From NCBI GenBank assembly GCA_020348445.1, contig CP070751.1, positions 3,184,341 to 3,248,340 of the forward strand: a stretch of DNA of 64,000 nucleotides. Direction: 5' to 3'. A model generated the notes under the pieces. That model did no database searches and was not told the DNA's origin. It worked only from the letters and a program-made list of their open reading frames with translations. A program made the position numbers and the translations under genes. Positions within the stretch are counted from its first letter, which is position 1, and every line of letters begins with the position of its first letter. The stretch is from Thermoplasmata archaeon (GTDB taxonomy: Archaea > Thermoplasmatota > Thermoplasmata > GCA-020350865). This document shows, piece by piece, positions 27,549-35,780 of this stretch.

Positions 27549-27728
27549 TTACTCTGGCATGGAGATTGCGCTATTTGGGCACTCGTCAACGCATGCCTCA
27601 CAGTCCACGCATTCCTCTGGATCCACCTTGGCCTTCTCGTCATCACCGATTGCTATGGCCTCTGCAGGACATGACTCGACACACGTTGCGCAACCGTCAC
27701 ATTTCTCCTTGTCTATTAATACAACCAT
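27549..27728 (-). CDS. Small 2[4Fe-4S] ferredoxin
   Basis: The 59-residue protein has two complete CxxCxxCxxxCP motifs: Cys10, 13, 16, 20 and Cys40, 43, 46, 50, with pseudo-twofold symmetry. This is a clostridial-type bacterial ferredoxin, a low-potential electron carrier in the cytoplasm. ATG is at 27728 and TAA at 27549-27551. An AAGGAG-like ribosome site (GGAGTTGCTTAA) precedes it. It is divergent from the GTPase gene that starts at 27860. No partner oxidoreductase is adjacent. Confidence 0.9.
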   Translation of the reverse strand: MVVLIDKEKCDGCATCVESCPAEAIAIGDDEKAKVDPEECVDCEACVDECPNSAISMPE

Positions 27729-27859
27729 TTAAGCAACTCCTTTTAAGCGTTGGGGGGATGGATAATATCATTTATAATGATTTCTCTGTGCTTTGGGTAG
27801 GTTACATATTCGCAAACTATCGCAACTCTTATCCCTCACAACAATATATCTTGGATAAT

Positions 27860-28813
27860 ATGTATAAGATTCCTTCTATCCTCACTGCTGACGAGATCAT
27901 AGACAAGGCATTTAAAAAGGCGAAAAAGGTTCAGGTTGTTGTTAAGGGCAAATCCAAAAAAGACAACAAAATTGCTATAGCCAAGGTGAAAGCCGTGAAA
28001 AACACCATTTCCTCCTCCCTTAACAGGTATGTAAAATCCTTTCCAAGCTTTGATACTATACCTCCTTTTTATTACGAACTCTTTGATGCCTCAATCGGTG
28101 TTGATGCACTTAGAAAATCCCTCGGGGCTTTGGACTGGTGCAGAAAAACCATCGAGAATATCGCAGATGAGACCGTAGCTAAAATAAGGCGCTCTGATAA
28201 CAGGGAATATATTAAAGCACAGAGGACCTGTTTCTTTGGCAGGTCTTCATCGGTGATAAAGCAGATATCAAAAGACCTGGATTTTCTGAATAGAGCAAGA
28301 CGCAAGTTACTTTCTGTACCCGAAATATATCCAGAAAAACCCACCATTGTCATTGCAGGTGCACCCAATGTGGGTAAATCACTGCTTGTTACGCAGATAT
28401 CATCTGCCAAACCCAAGATCGCATCCTATCCTTTTACCACAAAGGGCATCTCGGTGGGGCACTTTGAATCAGAGGGAATAATCTACCAAGTCATAGACAC
28501 CCCAGGTCTTCTGGATAGGGAGATGGAGAAAAGAAATGAAATGGAACAAAAAGCAATTTTGGCCTTAAGACATTTGGCCAATATCATCGTTTTCGTAATA
28601 GACCCTTCAGAATATTGCGGCTATACTATGGATTCCCAACTTAGGATACTATCAGATATCAAAACGCGTTTTAGGGAAATTTCTGTAATCGAGGTGGAAA
28701 ACAAGGTCGACATCGTCAAATTGGATACCTCCCGTTTCAAAATCTCGGCTCTAAGGGGGGATGGTGTTATGGAATTGAAAGATATAGTCGTTTCGAATTT
28801 GAAGGGAATGTGA
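27860..28813 (+). CDS. NOG1-like GTPase
   Basis: The ATG at 27860 begins MYKIPSILTADEIIDKAF, matching the usual N-terminus of archaeal NOG1-type GTPases; upstream in-frame sequence is probably leader. The 317-residue protein has an N-terminal helical domain (to about 165) and a TRAFAC G domain with G1 GAPNVGKS, G3 DTPG, G4 NKVD and G5 SAL. NOG1 proteins act in large ribosomal subunit assembly. It looks monocistronic. Confidence 0.88.
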   Translation: MYKIPSILTADEIIDKAFKKAKKVQVVVKGKSKKDNKIAIAKVKAVKNTISSSLNRYVKSFPSFDTIPPFYYELFDASIGVDALRKSLGALDWCRKTIENIADETVAKIRRSDNREYIKAQRTCFFGRSSSVIKQISKDLDFLNRARRKLLSVPEIYPEKPTIVIAGAPNVGKSLLVTQISSAKPKIASYPFTTKGISVGHFESEGIIYQVIDTPGLLDREMEKRNEMEQKAILALRHLANIIVFVIDPSEYCGYTMDSQLRILSDIKTRFREISVIEVENKVDIVKLDTSRFKISALRGDGVMELKDIVVSNLKGM

Positions 28814-28882
28814 AATTGGAGTATCAAACATGGGTATTTTCGTGGAAAAATTTAAATTGAACTCTTTCTCTCTACTCTTTTA

Positions 28883-30391
28883 ATGCCGGGCCGAGATTAC
28901 TGGTTTGACGAAGTAGGCGCTAGAGATAAGTATGCTGTTTCTGGTGACTGCCAGGAACTTGAATTCACCCACGGCATCGAGGTAGAGTACATCCTTGTTG
29001 ATAAGAACGGTAAGAAACTCTCACATGCTGAATTTGGGGAGATTTACAACTTTATTCTTACAGAATGGCTTAGAGATGCCTTGGAACACAACATTCCGAG
29101 ATTCTATGATGTAAAGACCTCTTCTTTGGAGATTGCACCTTCGAGAAACTCCACTTACGATGCCCTTTATGTTACCTATAAGGCAAGAGGTAAAAATGTC
29201 AGGGTTGAGCTAATATCTGTTGATAGAAATGTTGTGGAATGGCCCCTTGTGGAGATTGCCACTCCCCCATGTGAATCCTATTACGAACTGGGATGGTGGT
29301 CATCAACACTGTTAACCCTAATCAACTTTCGTCTCAATCAGGAAGGATACAAGAACCATATAATGCCATTTGGAGTCAATCCTTATGAAGAACTGGAGAC
29401 CATCACACAGACCGATTCGTTTCCCACATGCGGAGAGCATCACCATATAAAGTTGATTGATCCACAGACCATGGGTCTTGATGAAAGAGCATTCTTTACA
29501 AATTTTTACCATCTTGTAAGGTTCTTCACAGCGTATTTAATACTGCTTTCGGCCTGCTCGCCCTTTGCCTCTAGGGGATTATGGGGACGGTTTCGTGCTG
29601 ATGACCCAGAGATGCCTTTTCCTAGATGTGTGAGAAGTATTAGGGTCCTGTATAACAAGAAGCACCTTTGTAACTTCCAGGAGGGCGAATACATGCCCTA
29701 CCTCGAAAAGGGATGGCTGGATAAGAAATACTTTGTGGAAGAGTTCAAAGCACAATCCAATTCCTACCGAACAGACACCCATTTCCTTGATGTTGATCCC
29801 ATATCAAAGGCAAACCACACCACAGAAATAAGGTTCTTTGATTCGCAACCCAGTGTGGCAAGAAGAGTGGGCCTTGCCGTTCTCATACAGATGCTGGCCA
29901 GAAAGGCAAAGAAGCTAGTTGTCGAGGATGAGGACAATCTTCTCGAGGTTTTAAAGGAGCCAAATGAAACTCTGCACGCCCTGAAGAAAACGGCCTGTGA
30001 GGGAGGAAATTGGTTTAGACCTTCAAAGGATCCCATCTTCGGGGAACTCTCCGATAAACTCAAGCTTAAAAAATCGAGAATCGAAAAGAACATTCTTTCT
30101 GATCTGGCTTTGGGCATGATGTACATCATCAGAACAGAAATAAAAGAAAGCAATGTCATCTATTCCCATTTCTTGGATCCCATCCGTCATTCCATCTACG
30201 GAATGGATGGAAACGGCATCTCCCCTGCCCAATACTGGCTTTTTACCTATATCAACTTGGAACAGAACATAAATCCAGTTGTTGAAAAGATTCTCGATGC
30301 TTCTAAACGAGGAATGAATATGTGGTATGATCCAATTGTAAACGAACCGATATTCATGAACAACGGATTCAAAACTCGAGGTGATCGGTGA
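28883..30391 (+). CDS. GCS2-like carboxylate-amine ligase
   Basis: The 502-residue protein starts at an ATG about 25-30 bases after an AAATTTAAATT TATA-like element. The motif FTHGIEVEYILVD (about 29-41) is the metal/ATP-binding signature of the glutamate-cysteine ligase type 2 superfamily. TCGEHHHIKL (about 182-191) and a later TEIRFFD segment are consistent. It would join an amine to a glutamate-like carboxylate with ATP, but the substrates are unknown. The following amidohydrolase overlaps or nearly touches it, suggesting a shared pathway. Confidence 0.82.
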   Translation: MPGRDYWFDEVGARDKYAVSGDCQELEFTHGIEVEYILVDKNGKKLSHAEFGEIYNFILTEWLRDALEHNIPRFYDVKTSSLEIAPSRNSTYDALYVTYKARGKNVRVELISVDRNVVEWPLVEIATPPCESYYELGWWSSTLLTLINFRLNQEGYKNHIMPFGVNPYEELETITQTDSFPTCGEHHHIKLIDPQTMGLDERAFFTNFYHLVRFFTAYLILLSACSPFASRGLWGRFRADDPEMPFPRCVRSIRVLYNKKHLCNFQEGEYMPYLEKGWLDKKYFVEEFKAQSNSYRTDTHFLDVDPISKANHTTEIRFFDSQPSVARRVGLAVLIQMLARKAKKLVVEDEDNLLEVLKEPNETLHALKKTACEGGNWFRPSKDPIFGELSDKLKLKKSRIEKNILSDLALGMMYIIRTEIKESNVIYSHFLDPIRHSIYGMDGNGISPAQYWLFTYINLEQNINPVVEKILDASKRGMNMWYDPIVNEPIFMNNGFKTRGDR

Positions 30392-30395
30392 TTCA

Positions 30396-31847
30396 ATGCT
30401 TATCCTAAAGGACGAGTACGATGTGATCCACAATTTCGTGCTACTGGATGCACATACGCACCTTAGAGTTAACAAGTTAGAGGGACTTGTACCGTCCGAG
30501 TTCGTCAGAAGGTATTCCAAAGTCGTAAAGGACGTTGTCCGCGATATCAAAAAGAGTCCAAAGGAGTATCGATATCATTTCCCATGGAAATTGAAGAATA
30601 TATCCACAGATTATTACCAATTCTGTCAGAGGGACATATATACAGTTTTTCACCCCGGGGAGGAACTGAGCAAAGCACCTGAAAAATACTCTTGCTTTGA
30701 CTTCATAATCAGTTTCTCAGCAAATCTAACCTCACCTCTTCCCCGAGATTACAGAAACGCAAATTCCAGGGTAAGGGAGACCCTGATAGAAAAATCTCCT
30801 GATGATAATTCTCCTCATAATAACTTCCGTTTCATAGGTTTTGGAAGACTGGATCCCAATCACAGTGATTCACTGGATACCTTCGACAACGTGTGTCAGT
30901 TGGGATTAAGAGGCTTAAAACTTCATCCAAAGGAGGAACAATTCGAGATAAATGATGCGAAAACAAAATATATTCTTAAAAGAGCGGCAAATAATAATAT
31001 GCCTATTATTTTCCACACACAAGATGGAATGGCCAGTAATATCGAGGAAGTGGTGAATGAAACAATTTCCGATTTCATCGATGCAGATAAAACCGACTTG
31101 ATACCAAGGCTGAAAGTAATATTAGGCCATGCCCCTTGGAATGGTGTTGGGAATAAAAAGTTATACAGGGCCCTTTCCCATCCAAATATATTTGGCGAGC
31201 TATCAACCCTGAAACCTGATAGCTATGAGGATTTCTTCTCTTCTGCAAAAAAAGATGTTAAATATGAGCGCATATTCGATGTGAAACAGCTGTCAGAGCT
31301 GGATAAAAAAACAGTAGAAAGGTTGTATTTTAATGCATTCGGTTACAACAAATTGAATTACTGGTCCAGCAAACTTATGTTCGGATCAGATACACCTTAC
31401 CCGCCCTCCCATGGAGCCACCCCTTTAATCAAACACATGCTTAGCAAAAGATTTGTCGGCAATGCCTCAGATATTCAGAATATACTGGCTGTTAGTGCTT
31501 TAAGGTTGATTCCCCCAATAGCCAGAGCCAATCCCCAAATAACCAGGGAAAAGGCCACAACAAGCGGACAATATCATCCTATGCAGCTGGAGATTCAAAA
31601 AAAGGATTCCAAAATCCTGGGTATGGATCCCATTCTTGAGGTGTTTCCGAAAGTGAGAATAAGCGGTGCTGTCTTCAGCTTTCTAAAGAATGGAGATGTT
31701 GGAAGCTATTTGTACAAATCACTCTTCAGCCCAAAGAAGCCATTGAATACGGTGATCCCAAATCCGATAAACCTGCCGTATTCATCCATGACCACCAGTA
31801 GAGTAAACATGACAAGGAACATCGAGATGAGCCTTGGAGAAGAGTAG
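30396..31847 (+). CDS. Amidohydrolase-superfamily TIM-barrel metal-dependent hydrolase
   Basis: The ATG at 30396 is chosen because GAGGTGAT, inside the end of the preceding gene, lies 9 bases upstream; the in-frame GTG at 30381 would overlap. Amidohydrolase_2-type metal motifs are present in order: DAHTHL near the N-terminus, LKLHPKE, IFHTQDG, ILGHAPW and FGSDTPYP. The protein is 483 residues, longer than simple members, with an extra C-terminal segment of about 120 residues without known motif. It probably hydrolyses or decarboxylates a product connected with the upstream ligase. Confidence 0.85.
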   Translation: MLILKDEYDVIHNFVLLDAHTHLRVNKLEGLVPSEFVRRYSKVVKDVVRDIKKSPKEYRYHFPWKLKNISTDYYQFCQRDIYTVFHPGEELSKAPEKYSCFDFIISFSANLTSPLPRDYRNANSRVRETLIEKSPDDNSPHNNFRFIGFGRLDPNHSDSLDTFDNVCQLGLRGLKLHPKEEQFEINDAKTKYILKRAANNNMPIIFHTQDGMASNIEEVVNETISDFIDADKTDLIPRLKVILGHAPWNGVGNKKLYRALSHPNIFGELSTLKPDSYEDFFSSAKKDVKYERIFDVKQLSELDKKTVERLYFNAFGYNKLNYWSSKLMFGSDTPYPPSHGATPLIKHMLSKRFVGNASDIQNILAVSALRLIPPIARANPQITREKATTSGQYHPMQLEIQKKDSKILGMDPILEVFPKVRISGAVFSFLKNGDVGSYLYKSLFSPKKPLNTVIPNPINLPYSSMTTSRVNMTRNIEMSLGEE

Positions 31848-31913
31848 ACTCAATCGCTTTTTTCATATTGGTTTCGAAAGTATTATAAACAAATTTAGAC
31901 TTTCTTGTTTTCG

Positions 31914-33296
31914 ATGACACTGATTCTCAAAGCTACTTTAAAGGACGGGATTGATTCCTGGCTCATTAAGATCAATACAAAAGTGGCTCAGGAAAACAAT
32001 ATCAAAAGAAACGACATATGCGAGGTTTTTAACAGGGACAGAGGCAGCTCCCGGCATCTTAGGGTGAGGGTGGACGGTAGAATAAAATCAAACTTTGCCA
32101 TAATCAACAGGGAGACTGCTCAATTGGAGGGTGCTGCAAACAACGACCAACTGGAGATTTCAAAGGAAGAACCAGTTGAGGCCAAGGAACTGCTTGTGAG
32201 GGTGGAGATGGAGGGTGTGGAGCGCGAGGAGCAGATCAGGATCATGAGCGAGATAAATCAGAATCAGGGCGAGATTATACATAAATTCTTTAGAAAAAAG
32301 AAACCGGTTTTCAACCAGGGCCTTAAGATTTTTTGGAAAGAAAAGGACTTGAACCTTAAAATATTGAATGTGGACCCCTTTCCCTACGCTGCCTATGTTC
32401 CAGGTACGAAGGTCAGGGTAGCATTGACCTCACCCTTTAATGGTATTCTCATGGTGGATACGTCCGGTTCCATGTACAAACAGCTCATTCCCAATGAACC
32501 AGGAACGCTTAGACTCTCAGATGATCCTATTCTAAACGAACTAATGGAGAATCCAAAATATTCTATGCTCAAAGACGTGATAAATGCAATCGAGAATGAT
32601 TCGCAGGTGCCGAGGCTGTACGGTGCCCTGGGTGCAGTTCTACTCTATTTCTCTGAGAAGGCTGAGAGGGAGCTTTCTGAAAAGGTGGGATTGATAAGCT
32701 ACTCCAACAAGGCTAGGGTGGCAAGTTACAAATACAACAATGACAACAGGCTCTGGTTGCAGGTGGGAAAAGGCGGTATAACCAACTCCGATCAATACAA
32801 AGAGATGTTGGTAAAAACGCTTTTTAACTGTATAGGTGAGAACACCAAAAAGGTCACACACGGATACAATGCGTTCGTTGAGGCTTGGAAATTGTACAAA
32901 ATGATGTCCAAGGAAGGAAAGCCCCTTCCCACGATGATCGTGATATTATCTGATGGGGAGTTCAATGGAGACAAGGGTAGCTTCGCTAAATTGGAGGATG
33001 TTCAAAATGTCTCTGATAAGGTTATGGACCTCATCAACAAGGGATTTACTGGCGATAAAAGGGTCGTGATAAATGCGGTTTATATAGGCGATGACCAAAG
33101 TCCCAGGGGCCAGATAGCAATCGACACCTTGAAGAATATTACACAGGTAACCAATGGTGAATTGATCCAACCAAATCAACTGGTGGAACTTGCTAAATTC
33201 TACGAAAACGCAGCTCGCTCATTGGTATATGACCTGGGTACCAAGGAAGAATTTGATGAAGAGGATGAAGAGGAAGAAGAGGAAGTTGGGGAATAA
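31914..33296 (+). CDS. von Willebrand factor A domain protein
   Basis: The ATG at 31914 lies about 28 bases after TATTATAAAC (31881-31890), so the mRNA is nearly leaderless. The 460-residue protein has an N-terminal region of about 170 residues without recognised fold, then a vWA domain with a full MIDAS motif (DTSGS near 181, a Thr further on, and SDGEF near 345). It ends in a run of Glu/Asp. There is no signal peptide, so it acts in the cytoplasm, probably as an adaptor binding a protein through a metal ion. It follows the ligase and amidohydrolase genes. Confidence 0.87.
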   Translation: MTLILKATLKDGIDSWLIKINTKVAQENNIKRNDICEVFNRDRGSSRHLRVRVDGRIKSNFAIINRETAQLEGAANNDQLEISKEEPVEAKELLVRVEMEGVEREEQIRIMSEINQNQGEIIHKFFRKKKPVFNQGLKIFWKEKDLNLKILNVDPFPYAAYVPGTKVRVALTSPFNGILMVDTSGSMYKQLIPNEPGTLRLSDDPILNELMENPKYSMLKDVINAIENDSQVPRLYGALGAVLLYFSEKAERELSEKVGLISYSNKARVASYKYNNDNRLWLQVGKGGITNSDQYKEMLVKTLFNCIGENTKKVTHGYNAFVEAWKLYKMMSKEGKPLPTMIVILSDGEFNGDKGSFAKLEDVQNVSDKVMDLINKGFTGDKRVVINAVYIGDDQSPRGQIAIDTLKNITQVTNGELIQPNQLVELAKFYENAARSLVYDLGTKEEFDEEDEEEEEEVGE

Positions 33297-33344
33297 GAAC
33301 TGCAGAGCATAGATTAGGGTCCAAGTTCTGAGTGGAAAATATAT

Positions 33345-33743
33345 TTACTCTGTTTCTGAGCCTGTTTCTATAACTGTCATGAATCCACAGACATCACAGA
33401 CTATGGCCTCATCCACTGTGAAGTCGCCCACCTTCTCTGCGGTGTCCTTGATCATAACGTCCCCGATATTCAAATTCTCATACTCTTTCAGTGTCCCTTC
33501 TTTACAAAGGCTGCATTTTTTATCTGTATCTTTTCTGGGTTTTCCTGAGGTTCCCCTGAAGTATATGGATTTACAGGATTCGCACCGCCAGGGGTTGATC
33601 TTGTAGTGGATGTTGTAGATATGGGAGACCATATCTTGTGCCAGGTCCAAATCGATATTCGCAAAGTCTGTTAGGGGTAATGTGCTCATGTCAAGCTCTT
33701 TCACACTTTCCTCGGCTCCGCACCTTATGCAATTGTAGGGCAT
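33345..33743 (-). CDS. Zinc-ribbon protein of a four-member family (copy 1)
   Basis: The ATG at 33743 is favoured over 33752 because TTTATATAAAT at 33770-33780 places the transcript start there, making it leaderless. The 132-residue protein has four CxxC pairs: CIRCG, CESCK, CSLCK and CDVCG, which can form two zinc ribbons. The block GTLKEYENLNIGDV and a final FTVDEAIVCDVCG are shared with the genes at 33863, 54138 and 54627. No function is known; the design suggests a nucleic-acid or protein-binding regulator. Confidence 0.82.
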   Translation of the reverse strand: MPYNCIRCGAEESVKELDMSTLPLTDFANIDLDLAQDMVSHIYNIHYKINPWRCESCKSIYFRGTSGKPRKDTDKKCSLCKEGTLKEYENLNIGDVMIKDTAEKVGDFTVDEAIVCDVCGFMTVIETGSETE

Positions 33744-33862
33744 TTTGACCACAGATATACATTAGGGCTTTTATATAAATATATTTTGCCCAGCATTAAT
33801 ACAAAAAATGGATAAAAAAAGGGCAAATCCATTATATATTTATTAAGTTGAAAAACCGGCTA

Positions 33863-34258
33863 TTAATCCTCGATTTCCTTACCAGTTTCCAACACCCTCA
33901 AAAATCCGCATTTGTCGCAGACGAGGGCCTCGTCGATGGTCAGTTCGCCCACCCTCTCGAAGGTATCTCTGACAACAAGCTCCCCTATCGCCGCATTTTC
34001 AAATTCCGCGTACTTGCCTTTCTTGCAGAGCTTGCATTTGAATTTTGTTTTATTTCGCACATTATCTCCCCTTCCCCGGAGCAAAACGCTCTGGCATGCT
34101 TCGCATCGCCACGGAGGTAAAATATACAGCACATCCAGGGTATGTTTCGGGTCCTCTGTAAATATGTTGATATTGGCATAGTCGAGTTGGGAAAACGCCT
34201 CAGTGGAAAACTCCTTGACGCTCCCTTTTTTTCCGCATGTGGGACAATCGAAAGGCAT
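33863..34258 (-). CDS. Zinc-ribbon protein of a four-member family (copy 2)
   Basis: The 131-residue protein from ATG 34258 is a close relative of the protein encoded at 33345. CxxC pairs are CPTCG, CEACQ, CKLCK and CDKCG, with the shared KYAEFENAAIGEL and LTIDEALVCDKCG blocks. A TATA box at 34284-34292 places the start of transcription near 34264, favouring this ATG over the in-frame ATG at 34273. The two genes are tandem but each has its own promoter. Confidence 0.82.
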   Translation of the reverse strand: MPFDCPTCGKKGSVKEFSTEAFSQLDYANINIFTEDPKHTLDVLYILPPWRCEACQSVLLRGRGDNVRNKTKFKCKLCKKGKYAEFENAAIGELVVRDTFERVGELTIDEALVCDKCGFLRVLETGKEIED

Positions 34259-34327
34259 TATTTCACCATTCATGTATCGAGGAGTATTTATTAAAAGTTT
34301 TTGAGTTGATTAAAAAGGTAAAAGGAG

Positions 34328-34402
34328 TGCGAGGATTGGGTGTGTCCGAGATTAAGATTGAAGTCGAATACTAACATAACTCGTACACAAAGCCATTTTG
34401 CG
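34328..34402 (+). repeat. Hairpin element A (conserved-loop family)
   Basis: The inner arms GTGTCCGAG-type at 34341-34350 and 34380-34389 pair at 9 of 10 positions around a 29-base loop (34351-34379) that begins ATTAAGA and ends CATAA, like the other three elements. The outer left arm TGCGAGGATTGGG repeats, with one change, the 3' end of the tRNA-Leu gene as read on this strand. The right outer arm (TTTTGCG) pairs only through wobbles. In this copy the conserved loop reads on the strand opposite to the tRNA. Confidence 0.6.
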
Positions 34403-34418
34403 TGTGTCCGAGATTAAT
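34340..34418 (+). repeat. 16-bp direct repeat GTGTGTCCGAGATTAA
   Basis: The 16-mer occurs at 34340-34355, as the left arm and loop start of element A, and again at 34403-34418, just after that element. The second copy has no matching right arm, so it looks like a partial copy of the element. Confidence 0.8.
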
Positions 34419-34470
34419 AGATATTATTGGACCTAAACATTCCCGAATTTCATTATAACGAAGTTGAGGG

Positions 34471-34541
34471 TGCGAGGGCCTCGTGTTCAAGTTATGCTTA
34501 TACTATGTTCGTATCTTAAGCTTGAACACAAAACCCACGCA
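34471..34541 (-). repeat. Hairpin element B, tRNA-Leu acceptor mimic
   Basis: Read on the minus strand, the same as tRNA-Leu, the outer arms TGCGTGGG (34541-34534) and CCCTCGCA (34478-34471) copy the two ends of that tRNA with one change. Inside, GTGTTCAAG pairs perfectly with CTTGAACAC (34521-34529 with 34483-34491). With wobbles, about 20 of 21 positions pair. The 29-base loop begins CTTAAGA and ends CATAA; within it ATAC and GTAT can pair further. It starts 29 bases downstream of the tRNA. Confidence 0.7.
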
Positions 34542-34569
34542 TCTTTGATTGTTGAATAATAATATACGA

Positions 34570-34653
34570 TGCGAGGGTTGGGATTTGAACCCAAGAACCT
34601 CTATGGACAGGACCCTCAATCCTGCGCCGTTGACCAAGCTTAGCTACCCTCGC
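34570..34653 (-). tRNA. tRNA-Leu (anticodon GAG)
   Basis: This is a class II tRNA of 84 bases. The acceptor GCGAGGG pairs with CCCTCGC, followed by discriminator A at 34570. The D-arm has GCT/GGC with a GG in the loop. The anticodon stem is CAGGA/TCCTG with the 7-base loop TTGAGGG, giving GAG. A long variable arm (CCATAGAGG) and a T-arm TTGGG-TTCAAAT-CCCAA follow. CCA is not encoded. No clear TATA box lies at the usual distance upstream, so it may be processed from a longer transcript that includes the GC-rich structured region at 34657-34823. Hairpin B lies just downstream. Confidence 0.95.
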
Positions 34654-34656
34654 ATT

Positions 34657-34823
34657 AAGGCGGATTACAGCTGATAGGATAGCTAAGCTCGCTCCCGAAG
34701 ACAAACCTATGGGTTGTTAAGGTGAAGGGTTGGATTCTCCAACCCTGGGCCGCAGGATATGTTTTTATTTCCGAGGGCTAAGATGGGGCCCTTGGCCGCA
34801 TCTGGCGTAGCTACCCTCGCATT
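34657..34823 (-). other. GC-rich structured segment beginning with a copy of the tRNA-Leu 5' end
   Basis: The 16-mer TAGCTACCCTCGCATT occurs at 34808-34823 and at the tRNA-Leu 5' end (34641-34656). From this copy onward on the minus strand, CGAGGG can pair with CCCTCG about 40 bases on, enclosing a hairpin GATG-C-GGCC/GGCC-C-CATC. A 9-bp hairpin (AGGGTTGGA/TCCAACCCT) at about 34727-34747 and a 7-bp hairpin ACAAACC/GGGTTGT at 34701-34717 follow. It is far more GC-rich than surrounding gaps, so an RNA gene or a tRNA-precursor leader is likely. It does not fold as a tRNA. Confidence 0.45.
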
Positions 34824-34900
34824 TGAGGTAGTGATTAACCCTAATGGATAAGGTTGTTTAAGTCAATTGCTGTTGGTTTTTGTATTGATTTCTGGGTGGG

Positions 34901-34948
34901 TGCCCTTAGGCTTAAGATATCAGCTCATAACTACATAACCTAAGGGCA
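34901..34948 (+). repeat. Hairpin element E (conserved-loop family)
   Basis: Perfect 10-bp inverted repeat TGCCCTTAGG (34901-34910) and CCTAAGGGCA (34939-34948) around a 28-base loop that begins CTTAAGATA and ends CATAA. The loop resembles those of elements A, B and P. No tRNA acceptor copy is seen outside the inner arms. It lies about 80 bases from the structured segment upstream of tRNA-Leu. Confidence 0.75.
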
Positions 34949-35102
34949 AAGTGGACTATGAATTAGTCATATAGGAAATGGAATAGGCCACGATGGAGGG
35001 GGTAGTGGAAGGAGGGGAGTCTAGGGAGGAGTGGGCACTAGATGTTGTAAAGAAATCCAATACCACAAACTACAAATCGATTTATCCCTATACGGGAAAT
35101 TC
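34949..35102 (+). other. G-rich leader of the thymidylate synthase gene
   Basis: The plus strand is strikingly purine-rich at about 34991-35034, with G runs at 34998-35002, 35014-35017, 35024-35026 and 35032-35034. The loops between the runs are short enough for a possible G-quadruplex. No gene is seen. The stretch precedes the ThyA coding region and may affect its expression; this is inference. Confidence 0.4.
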
Positions 35103-35780
35103 ATGCCCGAGCAAGAAGAAAAGGAGCTGAAATTCGAGTTCATAAAGGCCTTCAGCTTACCTGATGCATGGTACCAGTGCCTAACCAGAATCTTTGAAAG
35201 CGGCCATGAATACACAATAGACAGGGGAAGCTATGAAGGTCAAAAACGCTTGGAATTTGATTACATAACAGTGCAGATCACCCATCCATTTGTCAAGCCC
35301 CTGGTACCTGACATCCCAGAAGGACTTGGCGTTCCGCCTCCGTCCTCAATTGAGTATGTGGAGAAGTACCTGGAGAAGATCATTACCTCTGTAAAAAGCC
35401 CTGAGGAGGATTATACATACGGAGAGGACCTGGAGAGGCAGATTCCCCATGTCATAGAGATGTATAAAAGAGATGGCTTTGGAACAAACCAGGCCTACAT
35501 GGCCGTGGGAAATGCAGATTCCCTGCTTTTAAATGACCCACAATGCCTTAGGGGAGTGGACACCAGAATCAGGTACGGCAAGCTCAATTTCATGCTGTAT
35601 TTCAGGTCCTGGGACCTGTGGGCGGGCTTTCCTTCTAATCTGGCCGCTCTTCAAATGGTAAAGGAGTACATGGCAAAGGAGGTAGGGGTTGAGGATGGGG
35701 AAATCATAGCCTCAAGCAAGGGCTTGCACCTCTACGACTACGCCTGGGATATGGCAAAAAAACGTCTTAGGAAAATCTAA
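35103..35780 (+). CDS. thyA: Archaeal thymidylate synthase (ThyA family)
   Basis: This enzyme makes dTMP from dUMP by reductive methylation with a folate-type or methanopterin-type cofactor. The ATG at 35103 gives 225 residues, the size of archaeal ThyA; an in-frame start at 35031 would add a tail from the G-rich leader. Family features are the catalytic Cys in DPQCLRGVDTRI, the substrate-binding RSWDLWAGFPSNLAAL (FRSxD, N) and the HLYDYAWDMA end. In most family members the Cys is preceded by Pro; here it is Gln. A dCMP or dUMP hydroxymethylase activity is possible. It lies among repeats and may be an acquired gene. Confidence 0.85.
   Translation: MPEQEEKELKFEFIKAFSLPDAWYQCLTRIFESGHEYTIDRGSYEGQKRLEFDYITVQITHPFVKPLVPDIPEGLGVPPPSSIEYVEKYLEKIITSVKSPEEDYTYGEDLERQIPHVIEMYKRDGFGTNQAYMAVGNADSLLLNDPQCLRGVDTRIRYGKLNFMLYFRSWDLWAGFPSNLAALQMVKEYMAKEVGVEDGEIIASSKGLHLYDYAWDMAKKRLRKI

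Noticed and set aside
34657..34823. A second tRNA gene upstream of tRNA-Leu
   Set aside because: The 5' acceptor copy is clear, but there is no GTTCRA T-loop, no 7-base anticodon loop and no matching 3' acceptor end in range.
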